Source: Pyrenula massariospora
Lineage: Eukaryota > Ascomycota > Eurotiomycetes > Pyrenulales > Pyrenulaceae
DNA: 64,000 nucleotides
Direction: 5' to 3'
Assembly (NCBI GenBank): GCA_021030905.1
Contig: JAGFMI010000001.1
Location: 2,399,230-2,463,229 of the forward strand
Part shown: one piece after another, positions 34,047-46,198 of the stretch
Layout: every line of letters begins with the position of its first letter
Numbering within the stretch: position 1 is the first letter of the stretch
Position numbers and translations under genes: made by a program
Notes under the pieces: model-generated
Databases searched by the model: none
What the model was told of the DNA's origin: nothing
Seen by the model: the letters and a program-made list of their open reading frames with translations, nothing else

Positions 34047-34833
34047 ATAGTGGAGTATGAATAGGGATGTGACCGATGACACTCACGGCCTTGGGGCTAG
34101 ATAAGTACGACGGATGCCAGCGGTGGTCGGAGAAGGAATAATTGGAAGGTGAGAGACTGGTGCTCGGACAAGGCCTCTTTGCGACAAGCATACACTCTTC
34201 AACCGTGATACTGATGAAAGACACTCGAATTATCTTCACTATCATCTAAATGGATTAGGACACGCCACTTACCAAGACCGTCCTGGCAGACAGACACGTG
34301 TGTTCGTAGCGCATGTTTACATGGCTCAGGACAAAAAATTGCTGCTATCATGGTCTACAAAATCGATCCGATGGAAAAACGGTCAAAAGAAGTCCAGCTG
34401 CCACCGGGACAGACAATACTTTTAATCCGAGCCGCAGTAGAAGTTTGAAACGATCAATTACCTTATATCAACTATCCTGACGACCGCTCTGGCCGCTGAT
34501 GGCACAGACGATTTCACCTTGAGATTCCTGGTCGTGACACGGACCAAGTCTCACCGTAGCGCATCGAGTGAACCGCTGTCCGACATTGAGAGTATTCGAC
34601 TATTTTCTCCATGTAGCCGAGCTTAAGCTAAGACGAATGCGTCCGGTTGCAACCACTAACATAGTATAAATCTGGGCTATATCAACGACTTTTTAGCTGC
34701 GAAGTGTGACAATGCTCTAGCTTTTATAACGTTCAGTTCCCGCTATGCATCGCTAGATCAAGCAAACATGGCGCTCCACCTCTCAGCTACACCAGATCTT
34801 AAAACCATCAAAAGCAACCTCTACACACACCTC
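34047..34833. other. convergent intergenic region, no gene seen
   Basis: About 790 bp between aspzincin copy B and the DHA1 transporter. No family-like frame. Confidence 0.4.
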
Positions 34834-36709
34834 TCAAAAACCGTCAATTCTAAACCTCTCCCTCAACCTCGGCCCAAAGTAATAAAACAACAACGGACTC
34901 GGCGCAATCGCAACAGCGAGAAACGCAAACACGCTAATCCCCCACCCATACCCCAGCGCCTCGAACAGCGGCGGCGCGAACAGGGGCACCACGCCGCCGA
35001 GGAGACTGCGGAAGACGGCGCCGGCGGCGATGGCGGACGCGGCGTAGCGCGAGAAGGAGTCGATGTAGTAGTTCTGCACCGTGTTGAGGATGACGACCTG
35101 GCCGACGCCGTAGAGGAAGGTGGGGAGGATGGTGAGGGGCCAGCGAGCGTGGGACTGGATGGTCCAGGCGAAGGCGAAGAGGGAGGCGGGGATGAGGATG
35201 CTGCCTGTTGGTTAGGGGTTGTTGTTAGTAAGGGGATTTGGTGGGGGATTTGGGGCTTGTATACCTATATTTGCGAGGGGGAGACGGTACTCGGGGAGAG
35301 GGTGGCCTTTGTTTTGCTCGGTCAATTTGTTGTAGACGGTGTCTATTCGGGGTACGAGGAACCAGACGGAAAACAGGAACCCAAGGCCCGGTCCAAGATA
35401 GAGAAGCCCGACTTGCTCTGTGTTGAAATTGTAGGGATCATTCGAGTAAATGTCTTGCATATTGGTGTAGATGCTGTATGTCGTTCCAAAAATGAGAGCT
35501 TGATAGAGAGACATGACTAGCACAATCGGCTGGATGAATATCACAACCGGCCGCTTGAGACTACCAAGAATTTTTCGAAAAATGGGTCGGTTGTCTTCTC
35601 CTTCGAAGTGGTATTTGGCTGTTTTGTGGTAAGCGAGAAGTTCTGATTTGCGTCGTCCGAGGAGGACAGGAGCATAAGTCTCTTTCAAAAAGAGGTATCC
35701 AATGAGTGTATTTGTGCAACAAATAATGGCTAGTATCCAGTACATCCATCGCCAGCCGAGGCGCTGCACAATTACGCCACCCAATAGCGGACCTGGCACG
35801 AGTTAGTACAGATGCATCCCTGTATACGATTGCCAAAATTGTCAGATGCCAAATTGAAAGCTGATCACAATTCTAGTTAAAGCTAGACTTCAGAATGCTA
35901 CATACGTGGTATCCACGGCCAAAATGTCGTTGAGGGAAACACGACTCAACGAAGCAATGCAAGAAGTGGGATTAAGGGCCTACACGAAATGATTGAAACA
36001 GTAATGAACACTGGATGAAGAGAGTGAGGAACCTACCAATTGTCGGACCAAGAAGCGGCCCCAATAAATACCATCCAAATACACCAGCACGCTCGCTAGG
36101 CTGGAACATGTCTGAAAGAGTGCCGCCTCCATTTGCGATGCCAACGCTGCCAAAAAGGCCACAGACAGTCCGAACAGCAATCAAAAATTCAACATTGGGG
36201 CTGAGAGCTGTTGGAATCTGAAGCAGAGCGAAAGCACCAAAGCAGACAAGATAGACCTTGCGTCGTCCAAAAGTCTCAGAGAGTGGTGCGAGAATTAAAG
36301 GACCGATACCCAGCATGATGACAAATCCGGTAGTCGTGGCGATGACATTCTGCACGTCGGTATCTAGGTCTTTCGCAATCTGGGCAATACCAGGCGTAAA
36401 TATCGAACTTGCTAATGGCGAGAGAACTAGAAGGACTGTCAACGGTAGACCTTAAATTTAACTAGAAATCCTCGAAGATTCCAGGAGCGTACTTGACATG
36501 AAAGCTATTATGAAGACATTGAGAAGCTTCTGCCGTCTCGTCCACTGCCTTGGGTCGCCTTCATCAGACTCTGTGAAGTTGATCGGCTGTTTTATGAAAC
36601 ATTAGCATTGGGATTTCGCACAGCACCAGGTGCTCACAATGCTTCCTCCATGACCATCGTCGGAGCCATTCGCAAGGAGCGGCGACCGCTCACTTGGAGA
36701 ACGTGACAT
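34834..36709 (-). CDS. MFS transporter, DHA1/polyamine-drug type
   Basis: Multidrug or polyamine proton antiporter of the DHA1 family. Five exons: 36709-36638, 36586-36493, 36435-36037, 35792-35265 and 35204-34834, summing to 487 residues in frame. The cytosolic start is MSRSPSERSPLLANG followed by DEGDPRQWTRRQK, the DHA1 N-terminal pattern (DPxxW). Helix blocks: SPLASSIFTPGIAQIA, APLSETFGRRKVYL (motif A), RTVCGLFGSVGIANGGGTLSD, then GWYLLGPLLGPTIGPLLGG across the splice and RLGWRWMYW. The central loop KETYAPVLLGRRK is typical. The second half ends SRYAASAIAAGAVFRSLLGG and PPLFEALGYGWG. The 244-nt third intron is unusually long for this window. Confidence 0.9.
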
Positions 36710-37489
36710 TATCGCCGAACAATTAACATTAGGTAGAGTTCCACCGAGGCAAAAAGGTGCTTCACGGGTGACACACGAAAATTTATGGATCCATGTAGAG
36801 GATCTCTCTATGACGCGGTGCGCCCAAGGATCTGAGATCTTCCAATCGGGTGTTTTCCTAAAAGTTCTGGCGTAGTCTTACCCCAGACTCCCGGAAACCT
36901 CCCCGAACCACACAGATGGAAGTCCAGGCTACATTGCCTCAAAAATACAAGCATAGATAGTCCGCATTTTGAGGAGCCTGCTGTTAGGTATTGGGAGTTG
37001 TGTTAGAAGTTATTGTGCATCTGATTTTTGTTAGCACTGACGCCCGCCCGGCATATACTGAATACGCCCCGCCTTTTGACACCCAAGGCATAGGCACAGG
37101 TATCGATTTCAAACCCTTGATGTGAACCTTTTAGCCTTATTTTATGTTGTCTAATTCTAGTTCTTTTCTAAAGCTCGTTTTGAGGGCAAGAAAAGACATT
37201 AAATGTTACGCGCACCGCTGGGACATCGCGTCCAAAATTATGGGGTGGCTGCAATAATCTACAATGACAACGGATGGTTTCATTCTAGACAGTGCTAAAA
37301 TAGATTTTAGTACAAGGTGTCAGATTTAGAGCTATCCCTTATTCCAGCTCCTGACGTGACGCTAAAAATAGCTTTCGCTGGTCTCCTACCAGCGTGGAGG
37401 AAGTGCTTGTGCCTGTCTATCGTCCAATATTCTGAGCTAGACTAGCTCCTGGGTCAATAATGCGAGCCACAATTAGATATCACCGTTCA
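36710..37489. other. intergenic, transporter promoter side
   Basis: About 780 bp, no gene seen. Confidence 0.4.
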
Positions 37490-38335
37490 TTAACAACACC
37501 CACCTGTCCATCCTCTGCGCCCACTATTCATTGCATCGTTCAGACCAAGTGTGACTGTCTTTGGAGGGCCACCACCTCCTTCTCTACCCACACCGGTGCC
37601 GTAGCCTTTGACACCACTTCTTCGATCATTGAGGTCATATTTTCCTGCCTCAATATTCTGATATATTCTCTCTGCCACTTCGAGGAACGCTCTTTCCACG
37701 CCTTCCCCATTCTTGGCGCTTGTCTCCACGTATGTGAGCACATCGTTTTCTCTGCACCATGCTTCCGCTTCCTCCGTCGTTACGGCTCTCTTCGTCCTCC
37801 CGTCAACATCGATTGACTTCTCAGCTAGGTCGGTCTTGTTTCCAACCAGTATTACCACAATGCCATCCTCGGCTATCTGTCGAAGGTCATGTAGCCATGA
37901 CAAAACGGATTCAAATGTATTTCGCCGGGTGATATCAAACACCAGTAGCGCCCCGCTGGCACCGCGAAAATAGGATCGAGTGATGGATTTGTAGGTTTCT
38001 TGTCCGGCAGTGTCCCATAAACTGAGTTTCATCTTTTTCTGGGTTGCCGAATTTGGCCGTTTGGAGGAAGGAGAGGAGGCACGAGAGCGCGAGGGAGTAC
38101 GAGATTTGACCGAACCACCGCCATCCGCGATAGGGCTGCGTGGACTGTTGATGCCGAGAGAAAGAGACGCAGGAGATCCCACGGGAACGATGCGAGAACC
38201 AAACTCAACACCAATCGTCACGTCGTGGGTTGGTAAGAAGCGTCCTTCGCACAAGCGAATGGTCAGCGAGGACTTTCCAGTACCTGAATCACCAATGCAG
38301 ACTAATTTAGCGATGTAATCCCATGGCAATGACAT
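37490..38335 (-). CDS. Rab GTPase with long insert before switch II
   Basis: Small vesicle-trafficking GTPase of the Rab2/4/14 group. Start chosen at ATG 38335 (MSLPWDYIAKL), giving 281 residues; Rabs are normally about 210. P-loop GDSGTGKSSL, switch I with TIGVEFGSRIV, WDTAGQETYKSI, NKTD and ETSAKN are all intact. The C-terminus ends GGCC, suggesting double prenylation. Between GSRIVPVG and KKMKLSLWDTAGQE sits an extra segment of about 45 residues rich in Ser, Arg and Pro, in the loop joining strands beta-2 and beta-3. The insert could be mistaken for an in-frame 144-nt intron (GTGGGA...CCCAG), but removing it leaves the strand about three residues too short. Exact Rab subclass is uncertain. 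Confidence 0.85.
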   Translation of the reverse strand: MSLPWDYIAKLVCIGDSGTGKSSLTIRLCEGRFLPTHDVTIGVEFGSRIVPVGSPASLSLGINSPRSPIADGGGSVKSRTPSRSRASSPSSKRPNSATQKKMKLSLWDTAGQETYKSITRSYFRGASGALLVFDITRRNTFESVLSWLHDLRQIAEDGIVVILVGNKTDLAEKSIDVDGRTKRAVTTEEAEAWCRENDVLTYVETSAKNGEGVERAFLEVAERIYQNIEAGKYDLNDRRSGVKGYGTGVGREGGGGPPKTVTLGLNDAMNSGRRGWTGGCC

Positions 38336-38981
38336 TGATAATGCTGAGGCCGAATCGTCTGTCGTCAGGGAAACACGTCTCGTTTTGAATGACACCAAGT
38401 ACCGCGCTCAGGCTGTGATGGGGGTGTTGCTATGACACAGCGAAGGTCGTCATCCAAGCTGCAGAGACAGTAGACGTGCTGCTGTCTCCCATCGGAAGAT
38501 AACAGAGCTTGAGGCGAAGTGATAGTGACCGGGTGGCTTCTTGCCGTTGATTCAGCAAGTGTGGCTCTCAGCTCAAGCTCCCTTTGTTTCCTTGTGGCTG
38601 GTGATGATGACGCCGGAGGTTGTTCCGCCACAACCGCCGGACCGTTGCTGCATCAGGCGACACTGCGGTGCTGGCCAGTCATTACTCAGTCATCCTACAA
38701 ACCTCACACACGACTCCTCCATTTTCCTGATGCCTTGAGCCTGGTGACTCTGCTTCATATCATTCTTCGCGTGTCTGTAGTATCTCTTATTGCGTATTTC
38801 TGAGATCCTTTACACTTCCACTGGCCCTCTCGACCTGCCTTATCAGCAGCCTGGCTCAACCATCTTTACTGGCACGGGGAGAAAGAGCTGCCAGGCGGCA
38901 GCACCCATGCGATGTTCTCTGAATGTATGCGATTCTTGAAGCAAGACCCTTTTCATTGCTTCTGCCAACATTCTAATCTTC
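38336..38981. other. divergent intergenic region, Rab / CTL-like gene
   Basis: 646 bp shared promoter. Short frames here are not family-like. Confidence 0.4.
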
Positions 38982-41228
38982 ATGGCAGATGCCTCCAAGT
39001 TCTTAGCACAATCCCAGTCTCGGCTTAGCTTTGCGGCCGGAGAAAGAACCAACAACGACAGATCTAGACGGCCAAATCCATCCGGTTGGAGGTCTTCGAC
39101 AGCGTCGCGACCTTACCTACAGCGGGTGGGCAACCCGTATCACCCGTCTGAGTCTCAAGCTTCACATTTCCCATTTGCCTCACGCCTACGCCAACAGCAG
39201 CAAGCTCCCTTATTCTACAGTGCTACCGACGAGTTTCGAGAAGAGAATGATGAGGAGGAACATGAACGTGAAGTTGCCGACTTGTACGCCTTGCAACGGT
39301 CAAGACGGCAGATAGGGGCTGGCTTAGACGAGTCGTCTGAGTTGGAAGATGAAGGTGGCAAGAGCCTTGATGCCACAGAAGCGGGAGGGCGTCGCATCGG
39401 CCGCGGTATAAGAAGCTCATGGCGAGGCGATCCCGCCGACAGAGGCAAGTTAGGGAAGAGTGTTGACAAACTTGGGCAGCAAAAGGAGGACAAAAGTGAA
39501 GACAACAGCGACAATGGCAGTAAAGGCAAGGAAAGACTTGTTGATGTTGGACTCGAAGACACGTTACGCAGCGAATTAGATTCCCCTCAAGACGACTTCC
39601 TAGAAAATCCGCCTTCGATACAACATCTCCGAAAATCAGGCCTAGACCAGGAATCACGATTTCCTATGGGCTCGCATTTTCTGCCTCAAGAAACAGACGA
39701 CGAAGCCTTGCTAGAACATCCAAGACCTCCGAGCGCTTCTGAATCCGAAGTTCCAGCTCTGTTGAATCCGCCTTCAGAGCCCCCGCGCCATGATGCCTTC
39801 TGGGGTCATTTGTTCCTTCTATGTCAAGCGGCAATGTTCGCGAGCTGGTTTCTCATCTACCTCCACACGACCGCTCCAGGCAAGCAACCCCTTGGCGATA
39901 CAGTCTATGCGACGCTGCACGGATCCTTCAACCTTCTTGCTACCTACACAGTTGTTGCAATTTTTGTTTCCCTCTTCTGGCTAGCAGCTTTACGAGCTTA
40001 TGTGCGGCCTCTTGTCTACAGCATCATGATCACCGTTCCTATCATCCTATACTCCTTCTCACTCTATCCGTTCGTCACTAGCTTTAAAGGATCATGGAAC
40101 GGCTCAAGCATACAAGACCGGGTGATGAGATGGGCATCTTTTATTCCTGCAATTGTCGCCACATTGTGGGTAGTGGCCGTGATCAAGGGTAGGCATTCAC
40201 TCCACAAAGCTATATCAATCCAGGAATTTGCGATTCGAATTCTAGGTGCCAATCCTGGGTTGGTTATGGTAGGATTTGCCCACCTCGGGGCGTTTGTCGT
40301 CTGGACCTGGGTATGGATATCCATGTTCACGAGGATCTTCCTCGGCGGCCATCTATCTTCATCGCTGCCAACAAGATTCATCATCGACGTGTCAACCTGG
40401 TGGATGGCGACATTCTTCGTCATCATTTATCTGTGGACTCTGAGCGTCTTTGCTGGACTACAGCGCTCTATTACTGCTGCTACTGTTTCGCAGTGGTATT
40501 TTCACCGACTCGCAGTCCCATCTCCAAGCTCCCAGGCTGTCATCCAAGCCGCAGCTTCGCATGCGCTGACTACACTCTTTGGCACGGTGGCCCTGTCTGG
40601 CGCATTGCGATTGCTTGTTCAACTACCTTTTCTTGTCCTTCCTCGACGGTTGACCGCACTTATCAGCTTAGCGATGTTCAAATTCATACCGACCCCGATT
40701 GCAGCTTTGATCAATCCACTGAGCCTAACCTACGCCTCGATCCATTCCCAGCCATTAGGAGCAAGTGCCAAGGGACTCTCTAACCTTCATTTCCTGGCGC
40801 CCGGCAATGCGACTACGAGCCTCCATCCCAACACGTTCTCAAATGGCAATGCTAACGATGGGTGGAAATCAGATGTAGCGCCATTACGACCATATCGATT
40901 GTCTAAACTTCTCCTGCATGCGACGAGAATGATAGTATCTCTGGCTATGGGGTACGGGGGATGGGCACAAATTGCGCATGGCCTTAAGTTGGCTGATGCA
41001 GGGATCCGGGGGAGCTTGTACGCCTACGTTGTGGGCTTGGTCGCCGGAGCTATCGGATGGGGCATCCTGGGTGCGATGGAAGGAGTGCTTTCCAATGTAG
41101 TCGACGGTGTGGTCGTGTGTTGGGGAAGTGAAATAGGAAGCAGCGGGAGGGGGGAAGCAAGGTATTGTCGAGAGGCTGGGTGGCTCTTTGGGGACGATAG
41201 AGAAGGCGCGGGAACTTTGGAGGTCTGA
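38982..41228 (+). CDS. CTL/Pns1-like multispan membrane protein
   Basis: Member of the choline-transporter-like family (Pns1 in yeast); substrate uncertain, as fungal members have not been shown to move choline. Single exon, 748 residues. The first 270 residues are polar, acidic and Ser/Arg-rich (for example FREENDEEEHEREVADLY), presumably cytosolic. About ten hydrophobic segments follow, starting HLFLLCQAAMFASWFLIYL, then YTVVAIFVSLFWLAAL and VYSIMITVPIILYSFSLY. The conserved region is AGLQRSITAATVSQWYFHR, then SHALTTLFGTVALSGALRLL. The tail after the last helix is Gly/Arg-rich. The start is the first ATG of the frame. Confidence 0.83.
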   Translation: MADASKFLAQSQSRLSFAAGERTNNDRSRRPNPSGWRSSTASRPYLQRVGNPYHPSESQASHFPFASRLRQQQQAPLFYSATDEFREENDEEEHEREVADLYALQRSRRQIGAGLDESSELEDEGGKSLDATEAGGRRIGRGIRSSWRGDPADRGKLGKSVDKLGQQKEDKSEDNSDNGSKGKERLVDVGLEDTLRSELDSPQDDFLENPPSIQHLRKSGLDQESRFPMGSHFLPQETDDEALLEHPRPPSASESEVPALLNPPSEPPRHDAFWGHLFLLCQAAMFASWFLIYLHTTAPGKQPLGDTVYATLHGSFNLLATYTVVAIFVSLFWLAALRAYVRPLVYSIMITVPIILYSFSLYPFVTSFKGSWNGSSIQDRVMRWASFIPAIVATLWVVAVIKGRHSLHKAISIQEFAIRILGANPGLVMVGFAHLGAFVVWTWVWISMFTRIFLGGHLSSSLPTRFIIDVSTWWMATFFVIIYLWTLSVFAGLQRSITAATVSQWYFHRLAVPSPSSQAVIQAAASHALTTLFGTVALSGALRLLVQLPFLVLPRRLTALISLAMFKFIPTPIAALINPLSLTYASIHSQPLGASAKGLSNLHFLAPGNATTSLHPNTFSNGNANDGWKSDVAPLRPYRLSKLLLHATRMIVSLAMGYGGWAQIAHGLKLADAGIRGSLYAYVVGLVAGAIGWGILGAMEGVLSNVVDGVVVCWGSEIGSSGRGEARYCREAGWLFGDDREGAGTLEV

Positions 41229-41827
41229 TAGACAGCATCGGCGCTGCGGGAACATTAGAGCATGGGCATTCGGCGCACATTTCAACATCTACACGATGTG
41301 GGACACCTAGTTGGATATGCATCACTGGAAGTTTTACCTGTGCGTGCGATAGTCAAAATGGATTGTTCTGGCGTACATGAGTGCGGCTTTGGTGTGAAAG
41401 TGTTTCAATGTGGCTGGTGGCTGTCGGGGTCGTAGAAAGTCCCTTGCGTAAAGCTTGGCGGATCGCCTCAGACTAGGAGTAGCAGCCGGGGTTCGCCCCC
41501 AGAAATAGACGAGCTAGCAAAAGGCTGAGTGAACACGTCGCGAACACTTTTTGCTCAAGGGCTCATCAAGCTTTTGGCCCTCGGCTCGCTGCTGCACTTT
41601 TCCTCATTACATACCTAGTCTTGCGGCACATCGTTCCAACAATAAGCCTCTTCTATCAGTCAACATGTCGGGGCCTTGCAGCCAACATTGATCAGGACAG
41701 CCTGACGTTCACTTCCTAGCGTTGTCCCTTCCCGAACGCTGCGCAACCTTCCACAAAACTCCCTCCTTACCCATTCGCACTCCTTCTCCAGGGACGATCC
41801 AACCATTCTTTACATTTCTTTGCTACC
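41229..41827. other. intergenic, PMT2 promoter
   Basis: 600 bp between tandem genes. No gene seen. Confidence 0.4.
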
Positions 41828-44236
41828 ATGGCGACCTTTGGAGACGCTCATTCCACCGCAGCGGACCCCAACGGAAGCGTACGCCGGAGAAATGTCGAAA
41901 GTTATCAAAAGGCCAATGGAGGGGCCGTGTACAAGGTTGAGGCTGAAGATACTAAGAAGCTCCAGAAGGTAAGTCTGAAAGCGGCATTTCCGTGACCACC
42001 AGCCAACTGCAATGGGTGCAATCTGATCTGAATGTCCATAGCCCAAGCAGGGAATATTTCACATACTAGACGAGTGGGAGTTTGTCATCGCACCTTTAAT
42101 CTTCACAGCCCTATCCTTTTTTACTCGTCTATGGAGGATAGGGCTGTCTCCAATTGTGACTTGGGATGAAGCTCAGTAAGTTCAACCATGCTCAGCGCCC
42201 GCTTTTACCTAGACTAATCAGATCCAGCTTTGGAAAGTTTGGCTCGCACTACCTAAAACGAGAATTCTACTTCGATGTTCATCCTCCGCTAGGTAAAATG
42301 TTAGTCGGCCTATCGGGCCTGCTCGCTGGATACAATGGATCTTTTGAGTTCAAATCTGGTGAGAAATACCCTGAAGAGCTGGATTACACAACCATGCGCA
42401 TTTTCAACGCATTCTTCGGTGCCATTTGTGTGCCACTGGCCTACTTCACAGCTCGAGAGCTCAACTTCAAACGTCCTGCCGTGTGGTTAGTCACTCTGAT
42501 GGTCTTGTGCGAAAACTCATACGCCACAATCTCTCGGTTCATCCTACTCGATTCGATGCTTCTCTGCTTCACCTTCACAACCACAATGTGCTGGGCAAGG
42601 TTCCACAGGCTACGAGATGAGAGTTTTAGCCCGGAGTGGTGGTTCTGGCTATTTGCGTCCGGTATTAGCATTGGCTGTGTGTGTAGCGTCAAATGGGTTG
42701 GCCTCTTCTGCACAGCTCTTGTTGGCCTGTACACCGCCGAAGACCTGTGGAACAAATTCGGAGACCTGAAGATGCCAAAGATGGAACTTGGTAGCCACCT
42801 TGCGGCGCGTGTTTTTGGACTCATCATCATCCCCATGTTGGTGTACATGTTCTCTTTCTGGGTCCACTTCCTCATCCTGGAAAATTCTGGTCCTGGAGAC
42901 GCGCAGATGTCTTCTCTCTTCCAGGCAAACTTGAGAGGCACCGAAGTGGGTAAGGACTCACCCCTAGAGGTGGCATTCGGTTCTAAAGCTACCATTAAAA
43001 ACATGGGCTACGGCGGTGGCCTACTTCACTCTCACGTCCAGACTTACCCTGAAGGAAGCAACCAGCAACAGATTACGTGCTACCACCATAAAGATGCGAA
43101 CAATGACTGGTTCTTCTATCCGAACCGCAACGAGCCAGCTTTTGACCCTGAGGCTGAAGTCAAGTTTGTGAAGAACAAGGACGTGATTCGTTTGCTTCAT
43201 GCACAAACAGGTCGAAATCTACATTCACATGCTGTTGCTGCGCCACTCACCAAAGCAGACAACGAAGTGTCCTGCTATGGAAATGTCACCATTGGCGATG
43301 ACAAGGATCACTGGACTGTCGAGGTTGTCCGTGACGCGGCCTCTTCCGATAAGTCAAAGATTCGGACTCTCACTACTGCCTTCCGTCTTCGACATACGAG
43401 TCTTGGATGCTATTTAAGAGCTGGAAATGTCAATCTCCCTCAGTGGGGCTTCAAGCAAATTGAAACCACTTGCGTGAAGGAAAATCGACCTCGAGATGTG
43501 TATACTCACTGGAACGTGGAAGCTCATTGGAATGACAAGCGTAAGGCTGGCCCTTTTGAGTTAACATTTTCCAGTGGCTAACTTTTTCGCAGTTCCGGCA
43601 GGTGACGCTGCAGCGTACAAATCGCCCTTCTGGCGCGACTTTATTCACCTCAACGTAGCGATGATGACTTCGAATAACGCGCTTGTTCCGGATCCGGACA
43701 AGCAAGACGACCTAGCTTCGAAATTCTGGCAGTGGCCAATTCTGAACGTCGGTCTCCGGATGTGCTCGTGGGACGATAACACTGTCAAATACTTCCTTCT
43801 CGGAAATCCAATCGTCTACTGGGGCTCGACAGCCTCTCTCCTCGCGATCGGTCTCGTTGTCGCATGGTACCTCGTCCGATGGCAACGTAAATATCAAGAC
43901 CTCACGGAAGACGAGATCGACCATATCCACTATTCCGGTATCTACCCTGTGATTGGCTGGTTTCTACACTACATGCCCTTTGTCGCCATGGCTCGTGTCA
44001 CGTACGTCCATCATTATTATCCGGCTCTGTACTTTGCAATCCTATCGATGGGGTTTATAACGGATTGGGCAACAAGAAGTGTTGGGAACACGACGAGATG
44101 GGGAATCTACTCTGTCTTGTATGTTGCGGTGATTGCGCTGTTTGTCGTGTTCAAGGACATTGTGTTTGGGATGGAGGGCTCGAACATGCAGTGGACGTAT
44201 CTCAAGTGGCTGAGTACTTGGAGGGTTACCGATTGA
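41828..44236 (+). CDS. pmt2: protein O-mannosyltransferase, PMT2 family
   Basis: ER-membrane enzyme that transfers mannose from dolichyl-phosphate mannose to Ser/Thr of secretory proteins; PMT2 members act as heterodimers with PMT1. Four exons: 41828-41968, 42042-42175, 42228-43540 and 43593-44236, giving 743 residues in frame. After an N-terminal cytosolic stretch comes the catalytic loop [31 protein letters not shown], with the essential Asp-Glu in DEAHFGKF. The three MIR repeats follow at GGGLLHSHVQTYPEGSNQQQ, RLLHAQTGRNLHSHAVAAPL and RLRHTSLGCYLRAG. The PMT2-type HSHVQTYPEGSxQQQ block, rather than that of PMT4, supports the subclass. C-terminal helices end GSNMQWTYLKWLSTW. Confidence 0.96.
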
Positions 44237-44563
44237 AAGGGTCGGAGGAGGATCTGAAGGCGAATATAAGAAAAAGAGGTGTGTGAAGGGCTGGCCTAGC
44301 GGATGGCAACAGCGAGGTGAATGGAATGGAATGCATTGAACTCGGTCGGTCGAGGCCGAGGACTATCGAGGCGTTACGTAATCCTGGGAATTTGGGCTGT
44401 ATTAGTTACCTTGCTTTGCAATTGTGGAGCAAGCGAGCAAACCTCTCATCTCGGGGTTCTGGGCATGGCATGTGTCGTGCCGCGCAAACAAATGAACAAG
44501 ACTGTCTGTTGTAGTTTTCTTAATGTCGTTTTTGTAGCGTACTACATGCATCGGTCGCCAACC

Positions 44564-44575
44564 TAGGTAGGTAGG
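44564..44575. repeat. TAGG tetranucleotide tract
   Basis: Three perfect TAGG units. The same unit recurs near 21438 and at 51559. Confidence 0.7.
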
Positions 44576-44674
44576 CAACAGCGAATGTGAACTTGCTAAG
44601 ATAAGGTCTCTGGGTCTTTCCCGTATGGCTGATTATCTATCTCTTCTCTGTACTAAGGTACGTTGTACCAGGCG

Positions 44675-44694
44675 TGCAGTGCAGTGCAGTGCAT
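44675..44694. repeat. GTGCA pentanucleotide tandem repeat
   Basis: Four perfect GTGCA units downstream of PMT2. Confidence 0.8.
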
Positions 44695-46198
44695 AGTTGC
44701 GCGTGACCATGTCTGTCTATCTCAGGTAGGCAGCTAGTGTAACGAGCAGTCCACTCAGCGCTAAGTTATGTTTTCTTGTATGCAGGTAGTGGACGTCAGA
44801 GACATCCTAGGCCTGTGCATGGATTTGGGACGTTCAATGGCATCCTACGGGATATGTGGATTGTTGGGAGGCTCTGCTGAGGTGAGCTGGTTGGTTGGTG
44901 CGAGGCTTTGGACTCATGCACCGTCCATTTGGGGAAATATTCCGATCTGGCGAAGGTGGTCGTGCAGGGAAGTGGGTAAGCTTGGCTCTGAGGCTCTCGG
45001 GGGGCGGTGAGCTAGGCGTCTGATGTGGATGTATAGACCGCGTGTGCACGAGCATGCGAGGTGCAGTTTAACGGTGAGTTTTCTACCTTAGTCAGGGGTG
45101 AGAGACATGGGGGAGATGGGGAATTGGGGATCGCCGTAATGGGGGACGCAGTGCAAAATGCATGTGAGACGGCGTTCGATAGTTGCTTTTACGAGAAGAC
45201 GAGCTCGTATCCGAGTTCGAAGGGTAGGAGGGGACTAGGGGTAAGTGGAGCTCATTGTGCAGGGCGAAGGGGATGACATGTCGATGCGACAAGTGGTCTA
45301 CTTGGGCTTGCCGGCGGTCAGTGCTTAGATGGTGCATACCGCCGGCATACTATCCCTGCTGAAGTGCACGTTCGAAGCGTGAGATGGGGAGACCAGGGGG
45401 AGGAAGAGAAGGATCGGTAGTGCAATGTCGTGAAACGGGAAGTATCCTGAATGGAGATGCTCGCCGAGACTGGAGAGATTGGGTGATGGTGAAAGTCCTG
45501 CATGTTTCTTTCTAAGCGCCGATATGAAAAGCAGAAGGTGTGGTGTGCTGGTTCGGGCTGTTCCAGGCCGGTAAACAGGTTAGGATGTCTGAGATGACGA
45601 AAACGGCTGCCGTCGCAGTAATAGCGAGGTGGTAGCAGCCTATGGTGGGGATGTGGAGAACGCGGGATCAAGTAGGACAAAAGATAGAGGTGGAAGAGAA
45701 ATGAGCCGTGACGAGGCTAGGCCTTTTGACCTTTGTGGAAACTGTGAAACAAAAGCAGGCTAGAATAAGCACGGTGGAGGTGAACGGAAAGGCGGATTGG
45801 ATTCTGCAGCGGGTCGGGCCGCGGGAGGGAGGGAATTACCGCTTCCAGTCCTGATGTGGATGATAGCACTAGAACCTGGCTTCAGAGCTGAGCTTATGCA
45901 GGAGCCGAGGATGTCGTGTATGCTTTCTTGTCAACTCGGGTGTCTCAACTTGGGTTACCAAGCGAGAGTGCATATGGGTTGGCTGTCGTGTCTTTGAAGA
46001 TATCGGTCTGTCCGCGACCACCGCATCCCGTCTTCCTACTATCAACAGAGACATCTTAGTAAGACCGAGATGTGCCGTGCGAGCTGTGAAGCGTACTGGA
46101 GGAGCAAAATGGGAATGAAGAGGGTGATTGTTAAGCGCGGCTATGCCAAGGAGCTGAGCCGCTACTTCGGAAGTAGACCGAGAGAAAACGAGGACACA

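Noticed and set aside
37990-38165. 144-nt in-frame intron in the Rab gene
   Set aside because: It has GT...AG ends, but splicing would shorten the beta-2/beta-3 hairpin by about three residues, and no conserved branch-site pattern is obvious. Kept as coding with a note.
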